Counted from the first letter of the stretch, positions 45,019-54,930 are shown. The stretch: 64,000 bases of DNA from JBMNQI01 sp050944055 (GCA_050944055.1 JBMNQI010000003.1:1-64000), one strand, 5' to 3'. A program made the numbers and translations. The notes: a model not told the origin generated them from the sequence alone.

Positions 45019-46538
45019 GAGATATACGCGCCCCGCTTGATTACGACGAGGAATTTTTAATAGAAGCGGTCCAAAAGCGCCTCGGCAGGCAGGTAAGCGG
45101 CGTCAAGCTTGTACGCAAATCCGTGGACGCGCGCCGTAAGAGAGACGTTCACTTCGTCCTTACCGTGGAAGTCCCCGAAGACGGACAGGATGCGCGCGAA
45201 GAAGCAGCCGAAATTAGGCTGCGGCGGCCTATGCCTCTTTCCCCGGTCGTAGTCGGCTCCGGGCCCGCGGGGCTGTTTGCGGCTCTGACTCTGGCAGAGG
45301 CGGGCGCAAACCCAATCATACTAGAGCGGGGCCAAAATGTCGACGAGCGCGCGAAGGCCGTGGAGACATTCTGGAAGGGCAAGCAGCTCGACCCGGAGTG
45401 CAACGTGCAGTTCGGCGAGGGAGGGGCGGGCACGTTTTCCGACGGCAAGCTGAATACCGGCACAAGCGACTGCCGCCAGCGCAAGGTATTTAAGACGTTC
45501 GTCGATTGCGGCGCGCCGCCCGATATCCTGACAGACGCGAAGCCGCATATCGGCACCGACTTTCTGAGGAAGGTTGTGCGCAATCTCCGCTTCAGGATTG
45601 AGTCACTCGGCGGGCGTTATGTTTTTGGCGCCCGCTTTTGCGATTTTGACTGCGTAAACGGGCAGATAACTGCGGCGTACTACGAAAAAGACGGCGAGCG
45701 CTTCAGGCTGGAGACAAACAGTATAATTCTCGCCGTCGGCCACAGCGCACGCGACGTGTTCTCGCTGCTTCTGGACAAGGGCCTTCACATTTCTCAGAAG
45801 GTATTCTCAGTCGGCGTTCGCATAGAGCATTTGCGTGAGGACATCGACAGAGCTATGTACGGCGGTTTCGCCGGGCATCCGGCGCTGGGAGCGGCCGATT
45901 ACAAGCTCGCGGTCAAAACTTCGGGCGGGCGCAGCCTCTATACCTTCTGCATGTGCCCCGGCGGAAAAGTCATATCGGCGGCCTCGGAAATAGGCGGTAT
46001 CGTCACAAACGGCATGAGCGACAACGCGCGCGACTATAAAAACTCCAACTCCGCGCTGCTCGTCAACGTAGGCCCGGGCGATTTTGTCGGGACACATCCG
46101 CTGGCGGGAGTTGAATTCCAGCGCGGCATAGAGGCGGCTGCCTTCAGGGCGGGTGGCGGGCAAATGTACGCGCCTTTCTGCACCGTCGGCGCTTTCCTGG
46201 GCAGGAGGAAATCCTCACCGGCAGTTGAGCCGAGCTTCCTTCCCGGAGTGCGCGAGGCTCTTCCCGACCTCTACCTGCCCCGCTTCGTCTTCGAAACACT
46301 GCGCGAAGGCCTCTTCCTGATGGGGCGCAAAATAAACGGCTTCGATTCCTCGGGCGCTATACTGACCGGAGTCGAAAGCCGCTCGTCCTCACCTGTAAGG
46401 ATAACGCGCGGGGAAGATTTCTGCGCGCCGGGCTTTAATGGCCTCTACCCCGCGGGGGAGGGGGCGGGCTACGCCGGGGGCATAGTCTCCGCGGCCGTCG
46501 ACGGCATACGCTGCGCGCAGGCCGCGCTCTACTATTAA
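45009..46538 (+). CDS. COG2509-family FAD-dependent protein
   Basis: 509 residues. An N-terminal ~85-residue domain (DYDEEFLIEAVQKRLG, VKSVDARRKRDVHFV-like) precedes the FAD-binding VVVGSGPAGLFAALTLA. GEGGAGTFSDGKLNTG and the C-terminal NGLYPAGEGAGYAGGIVSAA are family hallmarks. It is annotated in other genomes as an uncharacterised FAD-utilising dehydrogenase. It is coupled to the YhiN-like gene by a 10-nt overlap, so the two likely act together, but the reaction is unknown. Confidence 0.9.
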   Translation: MLIRDIRAPLDYDEEFLIEAVQKRLGRQVSGVKLVRKSVDARRKRDVHFVLTVEVPEDGQDAREEAAEIRLRRPMPLSPVVVGSGPAGLFAALTLAEAGANPIILERGQNVDERAKAVETFWKGKQLDPECNVQFGEGGAGTFSDGKLNTGTSDCRQRKVFKTFVDCGAPPDILTDAKPHIGTDFLRKVVRNLRFRIESLGGRYVFGARFCDFDCVNGQITAAYYEKDGERFRLETNSIILAVGHSARDVFSLLLDKGLHISQKVFSVGVRIEHLREDIDRAMYGGFAGHPALGAADYKLAVKTSGGRSLYTFCMCPGGKVISAASEIGGIVTNGMSDNARDYKNSNSALLVNVGPGDFVGTHPLAGVEFQRGIEAAAFRAGGGQMYAPFCTVGAFLGRRKSSPAVEPSFLPGVREALPDLYLPRFVFETLREGLFLMGRKINGFDSSGAILTGVESRSSSPVRITRGEDFCAPGFNGLYPAGEGAGYAGGIVSAAVDGIRCAQAALYY

Positions 46539-46630
46539 AAGGTTAACGCCATTACTATACCTGCTGCGTCAATCTTCCACACTCTCGCGCCGATTAAACC
46601 GCCGAGAAAGAAAAAATCTTAAACAGCATC

Positions 46631-46658
46631 TTTACCGCAGGTCAATTTCTGATATAAT
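46631..46658 (+). promoter_or_regulatory. Promoter of glnN
   Basis: TTTACC at 46631-46636, 16 bp, TATAAT at 46653-46658. A leader of about 120 nt precedes the ATG; no glutamine riboswitch was recognised. Confidence 0.6.
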
Positions 46659-46786
46659 ATCCGCTAAGCGAATATCGCGAACGCGGCGAGGGGGGCGCAA
46701 AGGAAGCGCCGGCGCTGTGCGAGAGATATGGCCGTTTGCAATTTAATGGAAACAGAATTCGTTTTAACCGTTTTGGAGGAAAGAAC

Positions 46787-48868
46787 ATGAGCAGTATGCC
46801 TGATATCTTCGGCGAGATGGTTTTCGGCGACCGTGAGATGCGTGAGCGCTTGCCGGAGGACATATACAGGGCGCTCCGCCGCACTATAGACCGCGGGAAG
46901 CATTTGGAACTCGACATCGCCAACAGCGTCGCCGCCGCAATGCGCGACTGGGCCTGCGAAAAAGGCGTTACGCACTTCACGCACTGGTTCCAGCCCATGA
47001 CGGGCATAACCGCCGAGAAGCACGACAGCTTTCTGCGCCCTGCGCCTGAAGGCCGCGCTATTATGGAGTTTTCAGGCAGGGAGCTTGTCCGCGGCGAACC
47101 GGACGCGTCTTCCTTCCCGTCAGGCGGCCTGCGCGCGACATTTGAAGCCCGGGGCTATACCGCGTGGGATCCCACCTCATACGCGTTTATAAAGGACGAT
47201 ACGCTCTGCATCCCGTCGGTTTTTATCTCCTACGGCGGCGAAGTTCTGGATAAAAAGACGCCCCTGCTGCGTTCCATGGAGGTTCTGAGCAATCAGGCCA
47301 GGCGCATACTGCGCCTTTTCGGCATGACGGACGTTAAAAAGGTAGTTTCCAACGTCGGGGCCGAGCAGGAGTATTTTTTAATAGACAGGGAGCTTTTTGA
47401 AAGGCGGCGGGACCTTGTTTACTGCGGGCGCACGCTCTTCGGAGCGAAGCCGCCCAAGGGCCAGGAGCTGGAGGATCACTACTTCGGCATGCTCAAGCCC
47501 CGCGTGCGCGCTTTCATGAGGGATCTGGACGAGGAGCTCTGGAGGCTCGGAGTCTTCGCCAGGACCGAGCACAACGAGGCTGCGCCTTCACAGCATGAGC
47601 TCGCGCCGATATATACCTCCTCCAACACCGCGGCCGACCACAACCAGCTTACGATGGAAATGATGCAGAAGGTCGCCGCCCGGCACGGCCTTGCCTGCCT
47701 CCTGCATGAAAAGCCTTTTGCGGGAGTAAACGGCAGCGGGAAGCATAATAACTGGTCGCTCTCGACAGATACGGGCATCAACCTTCTTGACCCCCATGAT
47801 GACCCGGACAAAAAGCGCTTCCTGCTCTTCGTAGTCGCTGTGCTTGAGGCCGTCGACAATTACGCGGACATGCTGCGCATCACAACCGCTACGGCGGGCA
47901 ACGACCATCGCCTCGGAGCCTCGGAAGCCCCGCCCGCTATAGTATCCGTATACCTCGGGGACGAGCTGACTGCCATTCTTGACGCCATCGACAACGGCTC
48001 GGAATACGGAGACCGTGAAAGCATGACTCTGGAAGCGGGCGCTTCCGTCATTCCCCATATACCAAAGGACACGTCGGACAGAAACCGCACCTCGCCTTTT
48101 GCCTTCACCGGGAATAAGTTTGAATACCGAATGATCGGCTCCTCGCAGTCGATTTCCGGCCCGAACATACTGCTCAACACAGCCGTCGCCGAGGCGCTTT
48201 CAAGCTTTGCCGACGAGCTTGAAAAGGCGGACGATTTTGAGGCGGCTCTCAACGAGCTTATACGCAGAAAAATCCGCGAGCACAAGAGAATCGTTTTCAA
48301 CGGGAACAATTATTCGCAGGAATGGATGGAGGAGGCCGGGCGGCGCGGGCTGCCCAATTACGAGTCCACGGCAGAAGCCCTGCCGCACTATAAGGACGAG
48401 AAAAACGTCCGGCTTTTTACGAAGCACCACATATATACGCGCGCCGAAATCGAATCCCGCTGCGAAATACGCCTGGACAACTACTGCAAGGTCATAAGCA
48501 TCGAGGCTTTGACAATGCTCGAAATGGCCCGCCAGGACCTCATACCCGCCGCGGTAACCTGGTCTAGCGAACTGGCCGGCAGCGTCTCGCGCAAGCGGGA
48601 CCTGGGCATCGACTCCGAAGCGGAAAAAGCGCTCTGCGCGAAAGTGACGGCGCTTATCGGCAGGATGGATTCCCAGGTCAGCCTGCTCGAAGGCCTCGCG
48701 CATGAGATACATAACCAGCCAAGCGCCGAGGAGTGCGCGCGGTTCTGCCGCAATAAAGTCCTGCCCGCTATGCAGAGCCTGCGCGAGACGGGCGACGCGC
48801 TTGAGACTATAATGCCGCGGAAGTATATGCCCTGGCCGACCTACGGCGAGCTTCTGTATTCAGTGTAA
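46787..48868 (+). CDS. glnN: Type III glutamine synthetase
   Basis: 693 residues, the large GSIII form (about 700) rather than the 440-residue GSI. It makes glutamine from glutamate, ammonia and ATP. Family marks are FTHWFQPMTG, EFSGRELVRGEPDASSFP-like (quoted in part, RGEPDASSFPSGG), TEHNEAAPSQHELAP and GSGKHNNWSLS. I start at the ATG at 46787, where GGAGGA is 6 nt upstream; the frame runs back to 46736 without a site. It is monocistronic with a strong terminator. Confidence 0.96.
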   Translation: MSSMPDIFGEMVFGDREMRERLPEDIYRALRRTIDRGKHLELDIANSVAAAMRDWACEKGVTHFTHWFQPMTGITAEKHDSFLRPAPEGRAIMEFSGRELVRGEPDASSFPSGGLRATFEARGYTAWDPTSYAFIKDDTLCIPSVFISYGGEVLDKKTPLLRSMEVLSNQARRILRLFGMTDVKKVVSNVGAEQEYFLIDRELFERRRDLVYCGRTLFGAKPPKGQELEDHYFGMLKPRVRAFMRDLDEELWRLGVFARTEHNEAAPSQHELAPIYTSSNTAADHNQLTMEMMQKVAARHGLACLLHEKPFAGVNGSGKHNNWSLSTDTGINLLDPHDDPDKKRFLLFVVAVLEAVDNYADMLRITTATAGNDHRLGASEAPPAIVSVYLGDELTAILDAIDNGSEYGDRESMTLEAGASVIPHIPKDTSDRNRTSPFAFTGNKFEYRMIGSSQSISGPNILLNTAVAEALSSFADELEKADDFEAALNELIRRKIREHKRIVFNGNNYSQEWMEEAGRRGLPNYESTAEALPHYKDEKNVRLFTKHHIYTRAEIESRCEIRLDNYCKVISIEALTMLEMARQDLIPAAVTWSSELAGSVSRKRDLGIDSEAEKALCAKVTALIGRMDSQVSLLEGLAHEIHNQPSAEECARFCRNKVLPAMQSLRETGDALETIMPRKYMPWPTYGELLYSV

Positions 48869-48960
48869 TCATAAGAACGTGATGCACAGCGTATAAAAGC
48901 GTTGTGCGGTATATGTTCTCTCTGCGCCCTTCCTTAGCATATATGCGCGTTTAATATGCC

Positions 48961-48992
48961 AAAATCCCGCGGGCCTGTGCCCGCGGGATTTT
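48961..48992. terminator. Bidirectional terminator between glnN and groEL
   Basis: AAAATCCCGCGGGC at 48961-48974 pairs perfectly with 48979-48992 (14 bp, 4-nt loop), with T runs on both strands. The genes are convergent. Confidence 0.92.
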
Positions 48993-49038
48993 TACGGGAA
49001 TCGTAAAGAGAGGGTTCTTGAGATTGGAACTGAACGGT

Positions 49039-50667
49039 TTAATACATGCCGCCCATGCCCGGGTCGGCCGCCGGTGTCGGAACAGCTTCTTCCTTCTTGT
49101 CCGCAACAAGGGACTCGGTCGTTATGACCAGGGCGGCGATTGAGGCGGCGTTTTCAAGAGCGGTGCGCGTGACCTTAACCGGGTCGACTATGCCCGCCTC
49201 AAACATATCGCAGTAAACCTCGTTATAAGCGTCAAAGCCGTAGTTGGGCTTGTTCTCGCTCTTGATCTTTTCAAGGACTACAGAGCCTTCGATGCCCGCG
49301 TTGGCGGCTATCTGCTTGATGGGCTCGGCAAGTGCCTTAGCGAGCATTTGAGCGCCGGTCTTCTCGTCGCCGTGGAGCTCCGGAATGAGCTTCTCCACAG
49401 CAAGTATAGCGGGAATATAGGCGGTGCCGCCGCCGGCTACAATACCTTCCTCGACCGCCGCGCGTGTGGCGTTGAGCGCGTCCTCGATGCGCAGCTTCTT
49501 CTCCTTCATCTCGGATTCCGTCGCGGCGCCGACCTTGATGACGCCTACGCCGCCCGTGAGCTTAGCCAGGCGCTCCTGGAATTTCTCGCGGTCGAAATCG
49601 GATGTGGTCTCTTCCATCTGAGTGCGTATGGTGTTGATGCGGTTATCGATTTCCTCGGGGAGGCCCATGCCGTCGATTATAACGGTGTTCTCCTTATTGA
49701 CCTTGACGAGGCGGGCGCGGCCGAGCTGTTCGATAGTTGCGCTGGAAAGCTCCATCCCGAGATCGCTCGTTATGACCTCGCCGCCTGTCAGCACGGCGAT
49801 ATCCCTGAGCATCTCCTTGCGGCGGTCGCCGTAGCCGGGCGCCTTGACGGCGACGCAGTTGAAGGTGCCGCGCAGCTTGTTGAGTATAAGAGTCGCCAGG
49901 GCCTCGGCCTCGATGTCCTCAGCAATGATGACGAGCTTGCGGCCGGCCTTGACTATCTGCTCCAGCAGAGGCAGAACATCCTGAATGTTGCTAATCTTTT
50001 TATCGGTTATGAGAATGTAGGGGTCGTCCATGACGGCCTCCATCTTCTCAGTGTCGGTTACCATATAGGGGGACAGGTAGCCGCGGTCAAACTGCATACC
50101 TTCGACGACCTCGGAGTAGGTCTCCGCAGTCTTACTTTCCTCGACGGTGATAACGCCGTGCTTGGAGGTCTTTTCCATGGCCTCGGCGATGAGATTTCCA
50201 ATAAACTCGTCGCTGGAGGAAATGGTGCCGACGCGGGCAATATCCTGTGTGCCGTTAACGGGCTTGGCGACGGCCTTTATTGCGTCGACTGCCGTCTCTG
50301 TCGCCTTGGCTATACCTTTTTTGAGTATCATCGGGTTGGCTCCCGCGGCAACGTTCTTAAGTCCTTCGCGTATTATTGCCTGCGCGAGCAGCGTCGCCGT
50401 GGTGGTGCCGTCTCCCGCTACGTCGTTGGTCTTAGTCGCGACTTCCTTTACAAGCGCCGCGCCCATGTTCTCAAACGCGTTCTCAAGCTCAATCTCCTTG
50501 GCTATCGTAACGCCGTCGTTTGTGATGAGCGGGGAACCGTAGCGCTTTCCGAGGACGACGTTGCGGCCCTTGGGACCGAGAGTTATTTTAACTGTATTTG
50601 CAAGCTGATTAACGCCGCGCTCCAGCGCGCGCCTGGCTTCTTCGCCGAAAATGATTTCCTTTGCCAT
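49039..50667 (-). CDS. groEL: Chaperonin GroEL
   Basis: 542 residues, the 60-kDa chaperonin subunit. VKITLGPKGRNVVLGK, the ATP-binding AGDGTTTATLLA, and the glycine-methionine tail ending GMGGMY are present. It forms the folding chamber capped by GroES. GGAGG precedes the ATG; groES lies 25 nt upstream on the same strand. Expression is controlled by the CIRCE element before groES. Confidence 0.98.
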   Translation of the reverse strand: MAKEIIFGEEARRALERGVNQLANTVKITLGPKGRNVVLGKRYGSPLITNDGVTIAKEIELENAFENMGAALVKEVATKTNDVAGDGTTTATLLAQAIIREGLKNVAAGANPMILKKGIAKATETAVDAIKAVAKPVNGTQDIARVGTISSSDEFIGNLIAEAMEKTSKHGVITVEESKTAETYSEVVEGMQFDRGYLSPYMVTDTEKMEAVMDDPYILITDKKISNIQDVLPLLEQIVKAGRKLVIIAEDIEAEALATLILNKLRGTFNCVAVKAPGYGDRRKEMLRDIAVLTGGEVITSDLGMELSSATIEQLGRARLVKVNKENTVIIDGMGLPEEIDNRINTIRTQMEETTSDFDREKFQERLAKLTGGVGVIKVGAATESEMKEKKLRIEDALNATRAAVEEGIVAGGGTAYIPAILAVEKLIPELHGDEKTGAQMLAKALAEPIKQIAANAGIEGSVVLEKIKSENKPNYGFDAYNEVYCDMFEAGIVDPVKVTRTALENAASIAALVITTESLVADKKEEAVPTPAADPGMGGMY

Positions 50668-50692
50668 TCTTTCTTCCTCCTAATTCCCCTGA

Positions 50693-50980
50693 TTATTCAA
50701 CTACGGCGAGGATATCGGACATGCGGACTATTGTATATTCCTCACCCTCGACCTTGACCTGAGTCGATCCGAATCCGCCGCTTATGAGAACTTTCTGGCC
50801 AACCTTGACCGTCATGACGATGTCCTTCCCGTCGCAGTTGCCGCCGGGGCCGACCGCAATGACTTCACCGAGCTTCGTATCTTCCTTGGCTGAGCCTGTG
50901 AGGATGATGCCGCTCTGAGTCTTCTCCTCGGCCTTAGCCATTTTAAGGACAACTTTGTCTTCCACGGGGATGATCTTCAT
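50693..50980 (-). CDS. groES: Co-chaperonin GroES
   Basis: 95 residues, lid of the GroEL cage. It has the mobile loop KTQSGIILTGSAKEDTK, the roof-strand VGPGGNCDGKDI and the C-terminal YTIVRMSDILAVVE. AAGGAGG precedes the ATG. It is first in the groESL operon under CIRCE control. Confidence 0.97.
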   Translation of the reverse strand: MKIIPVEDKVVLKMAKAEEKTQSGIILTGSAKEDTKLGEVIAVGPGGNCDGKDIVMTVKVGQKVLISGGFGSTQVKVEGEEYTIVRMSDILAVVE

Positions 50981-51083
50981 GTGTATGCCTCCTTAAATCT
51001 TTGAATATTTAATATTGACTGCAGGACCGGCCTCCCGATGTTGCATCATCCGCGGCGAGCCCTGCGATATCACCGTCTCAGTG

Positions 51084-51110
51084 TTAGCACTCGACAGAGT
51101 CGAGTGCTAA
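51084..51110 (-). promoter_or_regulatory. CIRCE operator (HrcA binding site)
   Basis: TTAGCACTC-N9-GAGTGCTAA, a perfect match to the consensus. It lies at the predicted transcript start, about 105 nt before groES, and should be bound by HrcA, whose gene is not in this window. Confidence 0.98.
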
Positions 51111-51120
51111 CACATGTATA

Positions 51121-51149
51121 ATAATAGTCTAACGTCAAATAATGTGCAA
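51121..51149 (-). promoter_or_regulatory. Promoter of groESL
   Basis: On the minus strand TTGCAC (51149-51144), 17 bp, TATTAT (51126-51121). It places the start at the edge of the CIRCE element, as in other HrcA-controlled operons. Confidence 0.75.
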
Positions 51150-51214
51150 ATAGCAATAAGGACTGAAATCTCTTAAAAACGCCAGAATTTCTCAATCACG
51201 TCAAACCTGCTCAG

Positions 51215-52144
51215 TCAATCGGCTGTATTCTGGCCATTTTTCCAGCTTGCGCCGCGTGGAAAAGCAAATACAAGCTTTTTTTCCGAAATTCGGAAGCACA
51301 TCTCACGTAAGTTCAGCCTTTCGCCGTCAAGGTTGACCGGACTTATTCGGTCTGCCCGCACCCTGAGCTCGCGCCCCCGCATATGCTTGAATATTTCCGG
51401 GTATTCTCTCCAGCGCCCTTTTGAAAAGCTGCTTATCAGTCGGGCCACCGTAAATCGGGATACGGGGCCCACGAGCAGAAAGTCGAGCAGGCGGTCGTCC
51501 GGCTCGGCTTCGGGCACCGGGCAGTAGCCTCCGCCGTAATACCGGCCGTTGCACACGACGAGCATCGTATAACGGCCGTCGAAGCGTACGCCGTCCGCCT
51601 CCACCTCGTAGGGGAGATGTATCCCTTTAATAAAATTGACAAGTACAGACATATTATACGCGCCTTTGCCGCTGATTAACGGCAGGTTCTTATAACGGTG
51701 CACCTCCGTCCCGATTCTGGCGTCGAAACCGACCGAGCAGATGTTTATGGCCTGGCGGTCCCCGCATTCTATGAGGTCAAACTCATGGGTTTCGCCGTCT
51801 ATCAGCTCGTTAATGTCCAGAAAGCGATATGCGTCCGCCCCGAAAATTTTGATGAAATCGTTTCCGCTCCCCGCGGGTATGTGCGTAACGGAGGCGTTTT
51901 TATAGCCGGCGGCGCCGCATACAGCCTCGTTGAGCGTCCCGTCGCCTCCGCAGGCATAGATGCGAACCTCGTCTCCGCTTTGGGCGGCCTGCATTGAAAG
52001 CTCAATAGCGTGCATCGGCCCATTAGTCGTATGTATCTCGTACTCCTCCCGGCGGCCTGACATTGCGGATTTGATTTTATCTCTTATCTGTCCCGTTTTG
52101 TCATTTTGGCCCGCGGCCGGGTTGAGAATGAAAACATGCTTCAT
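51215..52144 (-). CDS. Diacylglycerol/lipid kinase (DgkB/YegS-like)
   Basis: About 309 residues. VFILNPAAGQND, the catalytic-loop GGDGTLNEAV and PAGSGNDFIK match the DAGK catalytic domain. It probably phosphorylates diacylglycerol or a related lipid at the inner membrane face. Two ATGs are possible: 52144, 12 nt after AAAGGA, and 52156, which directly abuts it; I prefer 52144. It follows the methyltransferase gene on the same strand with an 84-nt gap. Confidence 0.88.
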   Translation of the reverse strand: MKHVFILNPAAGQNDKTGQIRDKIKSAMSGRREEYEIHTTNGPMHAIELSMQAAQSGDEVRIYACGGDGTLNEAVCGAAGYKNASVTHIPAGSGNDFIKIFGADAYRFLDINELIDGETHEFDLIECGDRQAINICSVGFDARIGTEVHRYKNLPLISGKGAYNMSVLVNFIKGIHLPYEVEADGVRFDGRYTMLVVCNGRYYGGGYCPVPEAEPDDRLLDFLLVGPVSRFTVARLISSFSKGRWREYPEIFKHMRGRELRVRADRISPVNLDGERLNLREMCFRISEKKLVFAFPRGASWKNGQNTAD

Positions 52145-52228
52145 TTTGATGTCCATTCCTTTTATTAAGATAGCAAGAAGCCCGCGGGTGAAAGCGCGTG
52201 CCGACGCCGCCGGCCGGGCCGCCTTTGC

Positions 52229-53335
52229 TTAGCGGTTCTCAAAATACATGAAGAGGTCGCATTTTATCATTCCGTTATACAGCTTGCGCTTTTTGTCCGC
52301 CCTGCGGCCGAAAGCTCTTTCAAACTCCGTATGGGACGACAGAACGAAGTATTTTGCTTTATCCGAAGCCGCGGCCGCCTGCCCGAAGCTCCTGTACACT
52401 TCCTCCGCCTCGCGCTTTTCCATAATCCGCTCGCCGTAGGGCGGGTTTGTAACGACTGTCGCTCCCTCCGGGACCCGTATTTCTCCGGCGTCTTTTACTT
52501 CAAAATTTATAAATTCGGATACTCCGGCTTTGAGCGCGTTGCCCTCGGCGATCGAAATGCTTCTCGGGTCGATATCGCTTCCCATTATATAATATTCGCC
52601 GCGGTATTCGCCGGCGCGCAGGCGGTCGGCCGATTCTGTCCAAATCTTCCTGGGGAATTCCGGCCAGTCCATAGCGTCGAAGCGCCTGAACAGGCCCGGA
52701 GCCCTGTTCAGGGCGGCGAACGCCGCCTCTATCGGTATCGTGCCGCTGCCGCAGAAAGGGTCTAAAAAAGCGCCTTTGCCGCGGAAGCGCGCGAGCTTTA
52801 CCATTGCCGCGGCAAGCGTCTCCCGGAGCGGGGCGGCGTTCCCGACCGCGCGGTAGCCGCGCTTATGCAAACCTTCGCCGCTTGTGTCTATATACAGAGC
52901 CGCCTTATCCCTCATCAGTGTGAAGCGTATCTGGTGCCTTGGTCCCGTCTCCGGGACCAGCCCGCCGCCGAGCTTTTCGGCTACGGCTTTTTTTATGATA
53001 CTCTGGCAGGCCGGAACAGATCCAAGCCGCGAATCGAGCGAAGAGCCCTTGACCGGAAACGCGCAGCCGCGGGGAATATAGCGGTCCCACGGAAGCGCGC
53101 GCACGCCCTCAAATAGCTCTTCAAACGTAGCAGCCTCAAAAGAGCCGACAGATATCATGACCCTCTCGGCTGTGGAAAGCGCCTGATTTGCCGCGGCCAA
53201 AGCATCATAGCCCCCGGAAAAAAATACGCGGCCGGTTTCGGCACGCACGTTCTCCATACCAAGCCGCCGCAATTCATCGCCCAGTATTCCCTCTATCCCG
53301 AAAAGGCAGGGAGCGCAAAGCTCAAACCTATCCAT
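52229..53335 (-). CDS. THUMP-domain class I rRNA methyltransferase (YpsC/RlmL-like)
   Basis: 368 residues. The N-terminal ~160 residues form a ferredoxin-like/THUMP RNA-binding region. The C-terminal Rossmann domain has the SAM motif LDPFCGSGTIPIEAA and the catalytic NPPYGER, typical of N2-guanine methyltransferases. The best family match is Bacillus YpsC, related to the N-terminal half of RlmL, which modifies 23S rRNA. AAGGTG lies 6 nt before the ATG. The exact target base is not shown. Confidence 0.9.
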   Translation of the reverse strand: MDRFELCAPCLFGIEGILGDELRRLGMENVRAETGRVFFSGGYDALAAANQALSTAERVMISVGSFEAATFEELFEGVRALPWDRYIPRGCAFPVKGSSLDSRLGSVPACQSIIKKAVAEKLGGGLVPETGPRHQIRFTLMRDKAALYIDTSGEGLHKRGYRAVGNAAPLRETLAAAMVKLARFRGKGAFLDPFCGSGTIPIEAAFAALNRAPGLFRRFDAMDWPEFPRKIWTESADRLRAGEYRGEYYIMGSDIDPRSISIAEGNALKAGVSEFINFEVKDAGEIRVPEGATVVTNPPYGERIMEKREAEEVYRSFGQAAAASDKAKYFVLSSHTEFERAFGRRADKKRKLYNGMIKCDLFMYFENR

Positions 53336-53444
53336 AATTTACACCTTATTTCGACATTCCGCTACATTTTACCCCAGTTGGGCGGAATAAGCAAGCGCGG
53401 AATAATTATCAGTGCTAAAAATTAATGTTCCGGCTTAATTATAC

Positions 53445-53473
53445 TTTATATTTAAGTGTTTTAATGTTATAAT
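53445..53473 (+). promoter_or_regulatory. Promoter of the NfeD-SPFH operon
   Basis: TTTATA at 53445-53450, 17 bp, TATAAT at 53468-53473; the start lies just before the GAGGTGA ribosome site. Confidence 0.55.
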
Positions 53474-53493
53474 GAAAACACGAGGTGATTTCT

Positions 53494-53940
53494 ATGTCTC
53501 CAATAATCATCTGGCTTGCGGTTTTAGTAATATTTGTTATAATCGAAGCCGCCACATACGCGCTTACATCGATCTGGTTTGCCGCCGGGGCGCTTGCAGC
53601 TTTGATTGCAGCCGCGCTTAAGGCCCCGCTGTGGCTTCAGGTCCTCATTTTCCTCGCCGTTACGGCTGTGTCCCTTGCCGCGACGCGTCCGCTTGCCCGG
53701 AGGCTGATGGCTCAGGGGAAAAAACATTTTAACGCGGATTCAGTCCTCGGAGAAACAGGCATCGTCACCGAAACGATAGACAACCTTGCCGGTTCGGGAG
53801 CGGTCAGAATACAGGGCAAGCTGTGGACAGCGCGTTCACTGGAAGGCGAAGTCATCCCGGAAGGCGAAAGAGTAAGAATCGAGAGAATAGAGGGAGTCAA
53901 GCTCATTGTCTGCCCGGCACAGGAAGCCGCCATTAAATGA
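53494..53940 (+). CDS. NfeD-like membrane protein
   Basis: 148 residues. Two to three hydrophobic segments (about 3-25, 28-45 and 48-68) are followed by an OB-fold NfeD C-terminal domain (LGETGIVTETIDNLAGSGAVR, shown in part: GETGIVTETI; GKLWTARS). It lacks the protease half of long NfeD proteins. GAGGTGA precedes the ATG at 53494. It sits 13 nt before an SPFH gene, the standard pairing; the two probably build membrane microdomains. Confidence 0.9.
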   Translation: MSPIIIWLAVLVIFVIIEAATYALTSIWFAAGALAALIAAALKAPLWLQVLIFLAVTAVSLAATRPLARRLMAQGKKHFNADSVLGETGIVTETIDNLAGSGAVRIQGKLWTARSLEGEVIPEGERVRIERIEGVKLIVCPAQEAAIK

Positions 53941-53953
53941 AAGGATTGGGTTT

Positions 53954-54895
53954 ATGGACATTTACACATCTGTTATTATCGGTCTTGCAGCACTCCTAAT
54001 TATCGTCATTATTATTAAGAATATTCTCATTGTCCAGCAGGCGCAGGCTTTCGTCGTCGAGCGCCTCGGCGCGTACTCCACAACCTGGGACGTCGGCCTG
54101 CATTTTAAGATTCCTTTTATTGAGCGCGTCGTTAAAAAAGTCTCGCTTAAGGAGCAGGTGGCTGACTTCCAGCCCCAGCCCGTCATAACCAAAGATAACG
54201 TCACGATGCAGATAGACACCGTAGTTTATTTCCAGATTACCGACCCCAAGCTTTATACCTACGGCATTGAGCAGCCGCTCTTAGCAATCGAGAACCTGAC
54301 GGCCACGACGCTGAGAAATTTGATAGGCGACCTGGAGCTGGACGAGACGCTCACCTCCCGCGATACAATAAACTCCAAGATGCGCATTATTCTCGACGAG
54401 GCGACAGACCCGTGGGGAATCAAGGTCAACAGAGTCGAGCTGAAGAACATACTTCCGCCGAAGCAGATACAGGACGCGATGGAAAAGCAGATGAAGGCCG
54501 AGCGCGAACGCCGCGAGGCCATACTCCAGGCCGAGGGCGAGAAGGCGTCCAAGATTCTTGTCGCCGAGGGTGAAAAGCAGAGCACGATACTGCGCGCCGA
54601 CGGCGATAAGCAGTCGAAGATCCTGCAGGCCGACGGCGAGGCGCAGGCCATCCTGCTGGTGCAAAAGGCGCTGGCCGAATCGATTAAGCTATTAAACGAA
54701 GCCGCCCCGTCCGACCCGGTTATAAGGATAAAGGCCCTGGAAGCGTTTCAGGCAGCGGCAAACGGGCGCGCGACAAAGATTATTATCCCGTCCGAGATAC
54801 AGGGACTTGCCGGCCTAGCCACCTCCCTCAAGGAAGTTTTAATAGACCCCAAGCAGCCTGAAAAAAAGCCGGGTGACGTTAAAAAAGCAGACTAG
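53954..54895 (+). CDS. SPFH/band 7 domain protein (QmcA-like)
   Basis: 313 residues. One N-terminal membrane helix (about 5-25), a band 7 domain (FVVERLGAYSTTWDVGLHF; ISVKITDPK-like YFQITDPKLYTYGI), then a long helical region with four tandem 11-residue units at 193-236. Such proteins oligomerise into rings or rafts at the membrane and often act with NfeD. It starts at the ATG at 53954 with AAAGGA upstream. Two GC-rich hairpins and a classical terminator follow. Confidence 0.93.
   Translation: MDIYTSVIIGLAALLIIVIIIKNILIVQQAQAFVVERLGAYSTTWDVGLHFKIPFIERVVKKVSLKEQVADFQPQPVITKDNVTMQIDTVVYFQITDPKLYTYGIEQPLLAIENLTATTLRNLIGDLELDETLTSRDTINSKMRIILDEATDPWGIKVNRVELKNILPPKQIQDAMEKQMKAERERREAILQAEGEKASKILVAEGEKQSTILRADGDKQSKILQADGEAQAILLVQKALAESIKLLNEAAPSDPVIRIKALEAFQAAANGRATKIIIPSEIQGLAGLATSLKEVLIDPKQPEKKPGDVKKAD
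54530..54661 (+). repeat. Four tandem 11-residue repeats in the SPFH protein
   Basis: Units A-[ED]-G-[ED]-K-x-S-x-I-L-x occur four times in register at residues 193, 204, 215 and 226. They form the flotillin-like helical stalk. Such repeats are usual for this family. Confidence 0.85.
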
Positions 54896-54930
54896 TATAT
54901 CTGTTGCTTAAGCCGGGAAAAAAGCTGGCT

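Noticed and set aside
49348..50757. 469-codon open frame opposite groEL
   Set aside because: Shadow of a highly biased gene; groEL is certain.
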